A stretch of 64,000 nucleotides of DNA from Trichopria drosophilae (GCA_030407085.1 CM059587.1:44676501-44740500), one strand, 5' to 3'; shown: positions 12,539 through 23,210, counted from the first letter of the stretch. A program made the numbers and translations. Notes: generated by a model not told the origin, from the sequence alone.

Positions 12539-13046
12539 ATTGTGTAAAAAAATTATGTTAATTATTAAACATTTGTTAACAGAATATCACTATGCGTTTA
12601 TGAATTATTTATTAACCCCTAGAGCTTGACCTACAAACATGTTTAATTTTATGTATGCTAAATTCTAACATCAAATATCAAACCTAAATTATTTCAAACT
12701 TGGACGCCATTAGAAGTTAATTTTTGTAATGTTTATCATTTTAAAATAATTTTCGCAAAATTATTTTTATTTGCAATCGGTAAACTGTAGAAACGAGCAA
12801 ATGTTGTCGATGAATCTTTCCAGCCTGCTGTTCCTTTTGTGATGACCAAATTAATTTTGGTCATCCATATCGGATCCGCCATTTTGAATTTCTAAAATTT
12901 GATAGAGGACTACTGGACAAATATTTTGAGAATCTCTATATACTAAATACCAGATAATATAACATATTTGTATTCATATTCAGCGACCTCAAAAACAATA
13001 TGCACGATCATATTCTGCAAAATACAGTAGTATATTATAAAACTAG

Positions 13047-13137
13047 TGCGTAAAAGTTCATTCTACGAATGTAAAGGGTTGCGGTCCGAGCCGAAGGCGA
13101 TGGTCGTAATCACATTCGTAGAATAAACATTTACGCA
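13047..13137. repeat. Small palindromic element with TTTACGCA ends
   Basis: Arms of about 25 bases pair: the left one begins TGCGTAAAAGTTCATTCTACG and the right one ends with its near complement, through CATTTACGCA. Further GCGTAAAG and TTTTACGC motifs follow to about 13240. The same TTTACGCA-type ends mark the palindromes at 30491-30799 in the 12.8 kb units, so this looks like a dispersed MITE family. Confidence 0.55.
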
Positions 13138-13248
13138 TATGTTTCATACGATATTTTATGTCACTTGAGGGCGTAAAGTGCGACCGAGAAATGTCAAAAG
13201 TGTGTAAAATAGCATTTTACGCATCGAATGGCATAAAATGTATTTTAA

Positions 13249-15272
13249 CCCTTTGAAGCACAGTGGTCCTCTTAGGTACTACCTTTTCTGCCAGATAATT
13301 TCATTTATAAAAAATCAATTTTGAGGTATTTCAAAATATTGTTTGGTTTTTCAAGTAGCTAATATTGGTCTGCAATATTATACCACTAATATTAAAATTT
13401 CGTTTGTTCTAAAAATGTTATAAATAAACTAACACTAAAAATATGCCGTTTTTCGGGGAAAAACACGTTTTTCAGCTTTTTCAGTTTCGATTTTCATAGC
13501 AATTTTTTAGGATCGCTGATGTCGCATCCGGGGTGTCACATTTCGAAAATTCAAAATGACGAATTTAAAATGGCAGTACAAAAATTTTAAAAATAACGTG
13601 TATTTATGCCTAAAAACGTTTATTCGGCGATTTTTGAGGCTCCGAAATACATATAATGTACAACGTTTTGAATTTTGAAAACTCCACCGAGAGAAAATTA
13701 TACTCCCCATTACCATAATTTTACTTTAAATTTGAGTGAAATACAGTCACAACTAAATTTTATGATAACACCTACTGACGAATTTTTTGTTATTCATACA
13801 ATAATATAGAGTGAAAGTAACAGAAGTCTATGTTTCGTGAACTTAATATGAATGTTACGCTAACTATATAATATGGTAAAACTAACTATATTGTATAGTT
13901 ATTTTTAAATCTAGATTAAAGAAAACGAGAAAAACATATTACTTATTTTGCCTCGAAATATTTTAGACTGTGGTACCTGCAATGGACATCTATTGAATTT
14001 TATGAACAAGGATATTATATAATAAATACACTATTGACACACACGACACGCATAAACGCAGACGTATATAACAGTATATTCGCTTCATACATTTCAAACA
14101 CACATACACATACCGCATTCGTAAAACGCAGATACATTTGAGAACTCGCAACGACCTAACATATAGCAACGTAGGAATCCAACTGGGTATATGTACTAAT
14201 AGAAATATGGTACTGGTGCTTGCGTAAAAATAAAAGAAAAGATTAGCCACCTATCTTCAATTTATGAAAATTCTGCCCGCGAAATTCAAATGTATTATAT
14301 ACATTAAGTGTTTGTCGGTTGAATTTATTTTTTTTGCGAGCCATACTGGTTTGTTTTCATCTTTTTTTATATACATACCTACTATAAAACAAAAAGAATC
14401 AATATACATACACGTGTTAGAAATATCTTTAAGCGTCCTATCCTTCTCTAGCATGCAGAATAGTAGAAAAAAAAAAATTCTTCCAGTTCGAGTTTCGCAT
14501 TCGATATCTCGTTAACCATAAATTGCAGTGCAGCTGACTAAAAGAATAGTTATGACCGTATTTAACTAAAATTTATAGTAAAATTTACATGGAATATAAT
14601 GTTACATTTACTATATTAATTCATGTGCATGTAACCACAAAATTTAATGTTAAGGAACTGTAATTTTATGTTCCCTGTAACAATATTATGGAGATAATAT
14701 TTTACTATATTCATATAGTACCGATAACATTATTAATGTCAGGTTTACCACAATATATCGTCAAGGTTACTGTAATTTTTTTCACTAAACAAAATAGTTG
14801 CGGTTACCACCAAGTTTTCTCGGTAGCTTCAAAATTTGCTAAAACTATTTTTGAAGATTTTTGAGATTAATAAATATTATACATTAATTAAATATTGCCG
14901 ATTTTGACGGCTTACCCAGAGCTAACGACAAGGACATAGTAAGCTTGTAGTTCCACTTTTTTAAATTTATTTTTGTTTTTTTCGTAAACTTTTTTGATAT
15001 TTTTTATACTTTTGTTATATTTTTGTATGCTCTTTTTGTTTTTGATTCTTGGCCGTAAAATTATTTGGTCTCGTGTTTATTTTGCAGCCTCGAACAGGCT
15101 TCAGAGGTCCTTGGACGTTCAATCTTTACTCGTGCCCTAAAATTCTAATCTTGGATCCGACATTTTGAATATTGGAAATCTGAGGTCATATTTGTAATCA
15201 GCAACCCGGAAACCCGCCGTGTAATATATTTCAAACGCTTTCCATGTAAAGAAAAATGTGTGCCTCAAAGGG
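13249..15272. mobile_element. Candidate piggyBac-type non-autonomous element (TTAA flanked)
   Basis: The left end is TTAA (13245-13248) followed by CCCTTTGAAGCACA. The right end is TGTGCCTCAAAGGG followed by TTAA (15273-15276). The ends are inverted repeats matching at 13 of 14 bases, and TTAA duplication with CCC-starting termini is the piggyBac hallmark. The 2,024-base interior has no piggyBac transposase frame and contains fragments of the GGATCC-motif repeat near 13504-13680 and 15150-15170. The two ends could also belong to two separate damaged elements. Confidence 0.4.
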
Positions 15273-15275
15273 TTA

Positions 15276-16909
15276 AATAACCAAAAACTCCGTATCAATA
15301 GCTCCATTTTGAGGATGCAATTTAGTAAATTAAATCGTAATATTGACACCAACTTTTAGTAAAATTCATTATGCTACAGGATTCCGAGGCTTGATTCGAT
15401 CCCGGAACTTCTTCGAAATCAAAATTGCAGTTTACTGAAAAAGATTTAGTTTTTCCATTTTTTTTTCGTTTAAGTAGCCATATATAAAACATGAGAATTG
15501 TCTTCGTAAAACAGACTTCGGAAAGAGTATACCGAATAACTTTAGGGAACTTACATTTCATAACAATATCTCAAAGATACCCACAAACTTATGGAGGCTG
15601 AAAACCGGCGACAAATTTTGTCATGTTGGGACAAAACAGGTGTCATTACAAGACGGTACGTTTTTGTCTTTCAAACGACTCGCATGTTATACTCGTTTGC
15701 CTTTTCTAGACTTTCTTAGGTAGCTTTTATGTGCAGTTATTGCATACTCCATATATATATATATATATATATGTATATGTATAATGTTTCTCGTGCATTG
15801 AGCAATGCATCAATTTCAATAATTCAGATGTGGTTTTCCGTTTTATTATCCCAAGGGATAGAAGTTTTTGCACAATGAATTTAAAATAAAATTGTCGTGT
15901 TTATATAACGGCTTTTGCTGAATAATAATGGAATTGAATTTTTTAAAGTTTTTCCGCGACCGCAAAAATCTCATAAATGAAATTCCAGGCAAAATTAATT
16001 GTATCCGTCATCTTTTACTTTATAATTCAGACATCAGAATCGTGATCAGCGCCCTCGAAACCCCTTGAATATGATATTTGATCTTCAAGAATGCAGAAGT
16101 AAACATTGAAAACCTAATATTTCTAAATCCATAAAAAGAACAATCCTTTAAGCCGCCAGTTTGAAACCGTCATTTTGAAAAGAAGTATTTCGCGAGCATA
16201 ATCTTATTTCTTAGATACCGGGATAACTTTTCCCATTGATTTTGTAAAGAGAAAAACAATCCTTTCCCGTAAAAAATATGAATTTATAAAAAAAAATATC
16301 AAACCGGTATTTTTAAATATTTGTTTAAAAAAGTTAGGTTATATTACATTTTTCCACATTTTCTCATCAGCATTAGAAAGAGCGACCTTAGAAACATAGG
16401 AAATGATGCATATATAAATTTTTGTAAATGCAGTAAACAATGAAATTCAGAGTGAAAAATTTACTCTGAATGTCATTCAGAGTAACAATAAGATTTACAA
16501 TGGGTATTGTCATCAGGACAGGTTTTGCGTTGATAACACATTCAATTGATTTTAAACCATTCTGTTCCCGGAGAATTTTTGCGAGTATTTGGGCAGTTAA
16601 CTACACTACAATAAAAATTTTAATTTTTCTCCGGATCCATATTTCGCGCAAATACACACTTTGCAAATTACGGTTATGATTCACGTCGGTATGTATAGCA
16701 GGTATAAATGAAAAGCAAGCTCTAAAAATAATCATTTTCAAAATTTATGTACACATTTGAACAAAGTAAAATTATACATACTGTTGTATATAGTTTAATA
16801 AAACTCCAAGTATTTTATATGCTTTGAAATTACATTCTAAATATCCAACATCGAGAAATAAAAATGTGACATTTTCTATGACATTCAATGTAACAGCTGT
16901 GTTTTCGTT
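15276..16909. other. Intergenic stretch without gene
   Basis: It holds an (AT)n tract at about 15751-15772, a decayed piece of the GGATCC-motif repeat near 16000-16160, and a small inverted pair ATTCAGAGT/ACTCTGAAT near 16444-16482. Open frames are short, with no family resemblance. Confidence 0.5.
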
Positions 16910-17104
16910 GGCCGGGGAATAAAGTTCCGAAAATCAAAACCCCGAAAGGCTAACATTTCGATATTGCGTTAGTTCAAGGTATTTTAAGTTGCTTTCTTTT
17001 TGCCAAATTTTCAAAGGCAATATGGAGAAAATCACTCTGGAGCTATGTTATATCGAAATTTTAGCCTTTCGGTGTGTTGATTTTCGGAACTTTGTTCCTC
17101 GGCC
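16910..17104. mobile_element. MITE-like palindrome with GGCCGGGGAATAAAG ends
   Basis: A 195-base element has terminal inverted repeats of about 50 bases. The left end begins GGCCGGGGAATAAAGTTCCG and continues through CCGAAAGGCTAA and TTTCGATAT. The right end is the near-perfect reverse complement, ending in GGAACTTTGTTCCTCGGCC. No coding capacity. A clear target-site duplication was not seen. Confidence 0.65.
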
Positions 17105-17351
17105 TTTGCATTAATATCAACTTTCATATTCCGCCGCATCAAGCGCTGGCGTTGATTGTCATATCCCTTTCAAAGTCACGCACTAAGCCAATACCTCAGC
17201 TATAAAAAAAGTAACTAGAACCAAATTGAAGGTTAGAAAGAATACATTCACAATTTTCTCGCAAAAATATGTATATTATATCAATGGCAAACGTATAAAA
17301 TTTCCTTAATTTAACAACCAACCGAATTCTATATTAAACTTCAAACAAGTA

Positions 17352-17679
17352 CAGTCCGACCTCCCTAATTGATAACCTCCGTAACTGTTCAAAACGAAAA
17401 AACCTCCATAATTGTTAACGTCAAAAACTCCGTAATTGCAACTCTGGTTCCCCCACCTGACCGGCTAACCTTTTCAGGGAAGAAAAACCTTATTGGCTGA
17501 TGGCGTTGATTGGTTCACCCACACATGTATACATCATGTGCACATAACCTACATTACTTGATATGGTCGTAAAGTGAGGGAAAGTGCATTGAATATGGAG
17601 ACAGCTGGGAAGTTATCAATTATGGAGTTTCAACTTCTTCTCCGGTTCCGGCATGTTATCAATTAGGGAGGTCGGACTA
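17352..17679. mobile_element. Pogo/Tc1-mariner-like MITE flanked by TA
   Basis: The terminal inverted repeats are about 26 bases, with left end CAGTCCGACCTCCCTAATTG and its reverse complement on the right, and TA on both sides (17350-17351 and 17680-17681). The subterminal units CCTCCGTAATTG and CCTCCATAATTG repeat inside the left end. CAG-starting ends with a TA target duplication fit pogo-type Tc1/mariner relatives. The interior of about 330 bases has no transposase. Confidence 0.7.
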
Positions 17680-18120
17680 TAATAAGAAATATGAGTTGAA
17701 AATAATTCGCACAACCAATCACAGAATTCTAAAACATCGAAATATGAAGCTTATGTAGCTTTATCAATAATCCCTCATAAAGTACAATTAAAAGTCGCGT
17801 AATGCAAAAATGTTAACGGATTCAAAATTACCTGTTCTTTGTAATGTTTATAATTTAATATAGATGCACGTGCTTGCAGGCGAAGGATTTTCCAGATAAG
17901 TACCTACAACAATCACGTCCAGCGTATTTAAATATAACATAAATTATGAATTAAATAATCTTGAAAATAATCAAACATTTAGTAACAAAATTTTTTATTT
18001 TGTTTTTAGGATTACGCAAACAGTTCTAATGCGATCATTTATTAACGCTTTATGTTATTTTATTCATATAAATCTCTATCATTTGCATCCATCATATCAT
18101 ATATAGGTCTATCATTGGCG
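17680..18120. other. Intergenic stretch without gene
   Basis: AT-rich with no open frame or repeat structure that I could support. Confidence 0.5.
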
Positions 18121-18515
18121 AAAAGAGCCTCTGTAAAAAATGCCCGTTTTTCGTACCTCGAATATTGAAACTTTTTTTATGCTAATTAGTTACATATGAT
18201 GACCCAATATTCCCTGCAAAATTTCAAAGTGAGCATATGCCCCATTTCGGAAATATGAGAGGTAAAAGTTGACCATGTCCAATAAAAAGTGTACATCAAT
18301 TTCACATTTATACTCGAATAATAATATTAAAAAACAATCAGACGATATGGTTCTTTACAGATTTTCGGCTGCTGATTACAAATCTGAAGTCAGATTTTAA
18401 AAATTCAAAATGGCGGATCCAATATGGCGGACGACTTTTTTGAAAATCGATGTAATTTTCGTAAAAATTATTACTCGGGGGTTTTTGAGGTCGCTGATTA
18501 CGAATCTGAAGTCAG
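18121..18515 (+). repeat. Left terminal inverted repeat
   Basis: Inverted partner of 21598-21996, with small indels and scattered mismatches. It contains the TGGCGGATCCAATATGGCGG motif (about 18411-18430) seen in decayed form elsewhere in the window. Confidence 0.8.
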
Positions 18516-18534
18516 ATTAAAAAAAAATTTTAAC

Positions 18535-18685
18535 AAAGGCAAGATGCAATAATCCAACCAAGGCAAGATGTAATACTCCAACCGACAAAGGTAAGATCGT
18601 ATAATCCAACCAACTAAGGCGAGATGCAATAATCCAACCGGCAAAGGTGAGATCGTATAATCCAACCAAGAAAGGTAAGAGGTTA
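18535..18685. repeat. ~30-base minisatellite inside the transposon
   Basis: About five degenerate units alternate between AAGGCAAGATGCAATAATCC-type and AAGGTAAGATCGTATAATCC-type sequences, each followed by AACC(A/G). It sits between the left terminal repeat and the 3' end of the transposase gene. Confidence 0.8.
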
Positions 18686-18695
18686 TCTAGTTTCT

Positions 18696-20483
18696 TTAGT
18701 CTTCTGTTTGCTTTGGTTGCGGGTTTTTCTTAGGTATAGTTATAGATACGTCACATATTCCAGGGTTGGGTATATTTATTTCATGATATTGGCCGTATCC
18801 AAGAAACGAAATAATTGTCATAATATGACTACAACAGCCAACTGTTCTAGCGCCACTTTCGCACGTACAAAAGTATTCTTTAATAGAATTTCTTCCTGTT
18901 AAGGTTCTGTCAAAAAGAACAAAGATGTGATGGTGCTTTCCACCACGGTATCGTGATTTCATGTACGCCTTTATTAATGTAGGATCTTGGATATCAGTAT
19001 CAAAGTCTGTGTATTTAATAGCCGCTGTTTGATGTTTTCGATTTGGTTGAAACTTAGAAACCAGAAATATTCCATCATTTTGATGTTCTGCATAATAAGA
19101 AATTGCATTTTGCATTTGATAAGGACCCATACTAATATTATATAAATCGTCTAGTGTAAGTTGTGGAACGCGGAGCTGTTGGTTGTTTTCATCATTGTCA
19201 AGTGCTACATATTCGACTTGCAAAAACGCGGCTCTAACTTTCGAAAGGTTGAATTTTTCTACAATGCATTGCAATTTGTTTGAAATGTGTAGTCTCGATT
19301 TCATTAAATCAGCAATATCCTCATTCATCCTATCAGAAATAATAGGTTTATGAAATAAGTTCAGCAATGCAAAAGCTATCAGAAGTGATTGATAATCACG
19401 AAGCAACGTTGAATTATGTGCAGGAATGGAAAATATTTGAAACTGAACTTTTAGTCTACCAAAAACTTGTTCAATAACCCAGCGACATTTTGTAACAAAT
19501 CTAGACAAGTTTGCATCTATAGTATTTAATTGACCAAGTCCTGGACAATGAACCTTCAATCCTTTCTCTTTAGTAAGGAATTCTATAACATCCCGAAAGC
19601 CTCTATCAACTAAAATGACATCATTTTCACGAATAACATTCATTTCAGAAGTGTATCTATCAAAACAATCTTTCAATATTGTTGCATCAAATGGGCCAAG
19701 AACGAATTGTACCCAACCGTCAGCGGTACATCCTACCATGGGTTTCATTAAGGGCATTTTCTTTTGCTCACTCCATAGTTGCTTTTGTCCTGAGTAATTT
19801 TTAGACTTTTTCACGAAACGGTAAGTAGCATCAAATATTAAGTAAGCGTTATTTTCCGGTATGTCGAAAACTGTTTTTGCAATAGGAGTAACATGAGCAG
19901 TAAGTACTGTTCGATCCTTACTATTAATGAATTTAGGAACTAAGTGTTCCCCTAAGTCTTCTACTGCTAATTTAATAAAATTGCAAATTGTTTTTTCGCA
20001 AACTCCAAATAAGAAGCTAATCTGCTTATTTGAGAGAGCTGTGCTTAGTTTACATAGAAGGACACCTACATGTACTGGGTTACTTTTTACGGTATAGGTA
20101 CAGATTTGTTTAAATTTTTCTCTATTGTACGCAAACCAGGCTTTAAATGTATCATCATCAATAGAATCGATGTTATTCATATCAAAAACTATTTGCTTTT
20201 TTGATTTTAGCTCTTCATAATACTCTAACAGTTTATCAGTAATTAAAGCTTGATCTTCTGACGGTACTTCTTCAGATTCTTTGACGAGAGGCCAGTAATT
20301 CTCAATACCCACATGATAAAAACACATTCGAGCACCCGATAGAACAAAGAATTTATAAGTCATAAGAAGATCACGACAAATTAATGGTGGAACCATAATT
20401 AGGTTATTAACACTTTGACATGAAAATGTGCACCGACGGCGAGAACTCAGACCTCTTCTATAAATCGATAAATCTGGTTCCAT
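18696..20483 (-). CDS. DDE_Tnp_4-type transposase with C-terminal SWIM-like Cys/His motif
   Basis: The 595-residue frame carries a catalytic triad in family order: Asp219 in LIFDATY, Asp294 in LVDRGFRD, and Glu339 in CRWVIEQVFGRLK. This is the IS5/PIF-Harbinger-like (DDE_Tnp_4) pattern in which the Glu is followed by FGRLK. Residues about 130-180 contain a helix-turn-helix-like stretch (LSNKQISFLFGVCEKTICNF) that likely binds DNA. The C-terminus has CTC at 540-542 and VGCCSH at 549-554, a SWIM-type zinc-binding arrangement. Role: it would cut and rejoin the element at its terminal repeats, which flank this gene. The true N-terminus lies further upstream in another frame (20484-20704), so the first ATG is probably internal. 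Apart from that break the catalytic region is open, suggesting recent activity. Confidence 0.85.
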   Translation of the reverse strand: MEPDLSIYRRGLSSRRRCTFSCQSVNNLIMVPPLICRDLLMTYKFFVLSGARMCFYHVGIENYWPLVKESEEVPSEDQALITDKLLEYYEELKSKKQIVFDMNNIDSIDDDTFKAWFAYNREKFKQICTYTVKSNPVHVGVLLCKLSTALSNKQISFLFGVCEKTICNFIKLAVEDLGEHLVPKFINSKDRTVLTAHVTPIAKTVFDIPENNAYLIFDATYRFVKKSKNYSGQKQLWSEQKKMPLMKPMVGCTADGWVQFVLGPFDATILKDCFDRYTSEMNVIRENDVILVDRGFRDVIEFLTKEKGLKVHCPGLGQLNTIDANLSRFVTKCRWVIEQVFGRLKVQFQIFSIPAHNSTLLRDYQSLLIAFALLNLFHKPIISDRMNEDIADLMKSRLHISNKLQCIVEKFNLSKVRAAFLQVEYVALDNDENNQQLRVPQLTLDDLYNISMGPYQMQNAISYYAEHQNDGIFLVSKFQPNRKHQTAAIKYTDFDTDIQDPTLIKAYMKSRYRGGKHHHIFVLFDRTLTGRNSIKEYFCTCESGARTVGCCSHIMTIISFLGYGQYHEINIPNPGICDVSITIPKKNPQPKQTED

Positions 20484-20704
20484 AACCTCAGCTGAAACAT
20501 TCGAACTTTTCCGTAATTGATAGCAACCTGTGCAGAATCTAATGAAATATCACTTATGTCATCAAGCTTACGGTTTTTTGAGTTGCGAAATTGTCTCATA
20601 TAATTAATAACGGTTAATGGATTTTCAATATTGTTAACAGGAAAGAACTTGTCATCTTTACTTCTCTTTTGCTTATCGCAGCTAACGCATTTAATAAAAG
20701 GCAT
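20484..20704 (-). pseudogene. N-terminal part of the transposase, separated by a frameshift
   Basis: A frame begins at ATG 20702-20704 with a Cys motif (KCVSCDKQKR). It runs on in its own frame into 20447, overlapping the main transposase frame. Reading the main frame upstream of its first ATG stays open to about 20550 with Cys-containing sequence (FCTGCYQLRKSSNVSAEVM), so the two frames should be one protein. A one-base indel near 20540-20560, or an unrecognised short intron, would explain the break. Confidence 0.6.
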
Positions 20705-20839
20705 TTTTATTTAAAAGAACCAAAAATCTCTTAAGTAGCGAGTATGACAAACGTTTAAACCGATCTTTTCTTCATTATCATAAATACAAGATTCACAAAA
20801 AATACTTACCATCTATCATGAACATATATTTTCAGATTA

Positions 20840-21355
20840 TCAAACTTTTTTACTACCTTTGCAAGCAAACGATACAAATAAGATGAAGGATGGAATGCAA
20901 ATTAATGAATTAATGATCCGATGATCGTCTTTCATTTTTAGGGTTTGGTGTTTATATGCTGAAATCCTTCAACTTCAGACTTTCAAAACTGCAATAACTT
21001 ATTTTATCACATTCGCAAGCAAACGATTCAAATAAGATGTACACTGGAATGGAAATAAATGAAATGATAATCTGCTGATCGTTTTTTGTTTTTAGGGTTT
21101 TTGAATATAGGCTGAAATCTTTTAGAAATTCGAGATTTTCAACACTATAGATACTTTTATTTTATCACATTCGCAAGCAAACGATTCAAATAAGATGTAC
21201 AATGGAATGGAAATAAATGAAATGATAATCTGCTGATCGTTTTTTGTTTTTAGGGTTTTTGAATATAGGCTGAAATCTTTTAGAAATTCGAGATTTTCAA
21301 CACTAAAGATACTTTTATTTTATCACATTCGCAAGCCCACGATACAAATAAGATG
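20840..21355. repeat. ~158-base tandem repeat inside the transposon
   Basis: The anchor GCAAGCAAACGATTCAAATA recurs at 20861, 21015, 21173 and, altered, at 21331, giving spacings of 154-158 bases and about 3.3 copies. It lies upstream of the transposase start, between the gene and the right terminal repeat. Units 2 and 3 are almost identical; the first is diverged. Confidence 0.85.
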
Positions 21356-21597
21356 TCTTAAAAGATGCATTAAAACTTGGATTTTTTAGATTTTCTTTTG
21401 TTTCCTATGCAGGGTCCAAACAGATTTAATGCAGCGACAAAGAAAGCTGAGTGCCTTTTCAATATCAATTCAACGTTAGATTAGACTTCATCGACTACAA
21501 AAACCTTAAGCTGACGAGTTTCAAGCGAATTACATTAAATTATTCAAAAGTCATCCGTTATATTGGACCTGCCGTTTTCAATTTTGAAAAACTAACA

Positions 21598-21996
21598 TCC
21601 GATTCGTAATCAGCGACCCCAAAAACCCCCGAGTAATAATTTTTAGGCAAATTACATCGATTTTCAAAAAAGTCGTCCGCCATATTGGATCCGCCATTTT
21701 GGATTTTTAAAATCTGACTTCAGATTTGTAATCAGCAGCCGAAAATCTGTAAAGAACCATATCGTCGGATTCTTTTTTAATATTATTATTCGAGTATAAA
21801 TGTGAAATTGATGTACACTTTTTATTGGACATGGTCAACGTTGACCCCTCATATCTCCGAAATGGGGCATATGCTCATTTTGAAATTTGCAGGGAATATT
21901 GGGTCATCATATGTAACCAATTGGCATAAAAAAAGTTTCAATATTCGAGGTACGAAAAACGGGCATTTTTTGCATGGGGCTTACAGAGGCTCTTTA
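21598..21996 (-). repeat. Right terminal inverted repeat
   Basis: Inverted partner of 18121-18515. The outer edge reads TTACAGAGGCTCTTT. Confidence 0.8.
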
Positions 21997-22299
21997 TTTA
22001 CAAAAACGTTTTCAATATCCTTTGATGTCTAAATTCATATTTACAAAGTTTGATAACAACAAGCTCACATACGGTAATTCGCCTTATTTTAAAACCCAAA
22101 CAATCGCGTTCCTTGAATACACGTTAATAACGGACATTTCCGATAAAGCTTTACAGGAAAATATATATGTATAGTTGAATTATGTTGATCTCAAAACTCC
22201 AATATAAAATTGTAGAAAATTACGGTATTTTAATATGATGCTATTTCTCGAGAAACCCCGAACTCATAATCGCACTTCACGCAACATACCTGTGACTGG

Positions 22300-23150
22300 C
22301 AAGTTACTTCGACCCCGACCTTAGGTCTGGACAAAGTATTGAATTTGGTCACTTCGGGCATAAAAATTACCCTATAGCTTTTCATCAAATGTCGACGTTT
22401 TAGACCCTAAGGACCCCAATTCAACAATAAACAAATTTGTGTCCGTGATCGTGATCGTGTACGTACGTACGTCCGTACGTCGTACGTCCCGTTTTTTTGT
22501 CTCACGATAACTAGCGTACAGATAAGCGTACAAACATAATTTTTTTTAAAAATATGTGGCTTGTCATAACTTAGATCTGATTAGATTTTTGCGCAGATCC
22601 ATCCGTCCATTACTAAAAAACATTAGCCCCAATCAAGTTTCTTTGTAGTTTTTTGTATTTATTTTGAAAAATACAAATTTTATTAAAAAATGCATCAAAC
22701 AAAAAAGATAGATCATGAAATTCTCTACAAAAAAGCTTGTATGCATTTTCTTCCTAAAGTCAACGATAATGCCATAAAAACTGGTTTAAAATGCTTATGA
22801 GTATTGTCTGAAAAAGAATTGAATTTGGTCACCTGGGCAAAAAAATTGGTAAACCTTCGGAAGTTACGCGTGTTCGAAATCGAAAAATCAACAACGTGTT
22901 TTGGATGTATTTTTGCCTCCTGAAAACGAATATAGCAATAAAAATTGGTGCTCGGCTATATCTTGGCCGCTATCTTGAAAAAACAGCCAAAGAACATGTT
23001 TCTTTATAGTTTTTTGCATTTAACTTGAAATATACGACTCGTACGAAAAAATGTGTCCAACAGAAATTTTAGAGCATGAAATTCTCTGTAAAAAAGGTGG
23101 TATGCATTTTTATAGAAATCGCAAAAGGAAGCCCGTAAAATAGTGATGAA
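22300..23150. repeat. Degenerate ~370-base direct repeats at the left edge of the array
   Basis: The block CATGAAATTCTCTACAAAAA with its surroundings (22632-22790) returns in diverged form at 22985-23140. The block GAATTTGGTCACTTCGGGCA near 22343 returns near 22816. No open frame of note. The tandem unit begins inside this repeat, at 22479. Confidence 0.55.
22459..22488. repeat. Self-complementary ACGT microsatellite at the left breakpoint
   Basis: Alternating GTACGTACGTACGTCC and GTACGTCGTACGT can pair with themselves on one strand. The duplicated unit starts within this tract, at 22479. Confidence 0.75.
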
Positions 23151-23210
23151 TGTAAGTAGTCATACGCTTGTGCTCCTTTAGCTGAGTTTCTCGATAGTGA
23201 AGTGGATTTA

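Larger units (their letters stand above)
18121..21996. mobile_element. DNA transposon with ~0.4 kb terminal inverted repeats
   Basis: The left repeat 18121-18515 and right repeat 21598-21996 are inverted copies over about 395 bases. Shared blocks include AAGAGCCTCTGTAA at the outer edge, the blocks around ATGATGACCCAATATTCCCT, GACGATATGGTTCTTTACAG, and TGGCGGATCCAATATGGCGG, and then GAGGTCGCTGATTACGAATC at the inner edge. Between them lie a - strand DDE transposase and two minisatellites. The whole is about 3.9 kb. A target-site duplication is not obvious from the flanks. The transposase is of the IS5/PIF-Harbinger-like DDE_Tnp_4 kind. ISL2EU-type elements are one possible home, but no second nuclease ORF is present. 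Confidence 0.8.
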
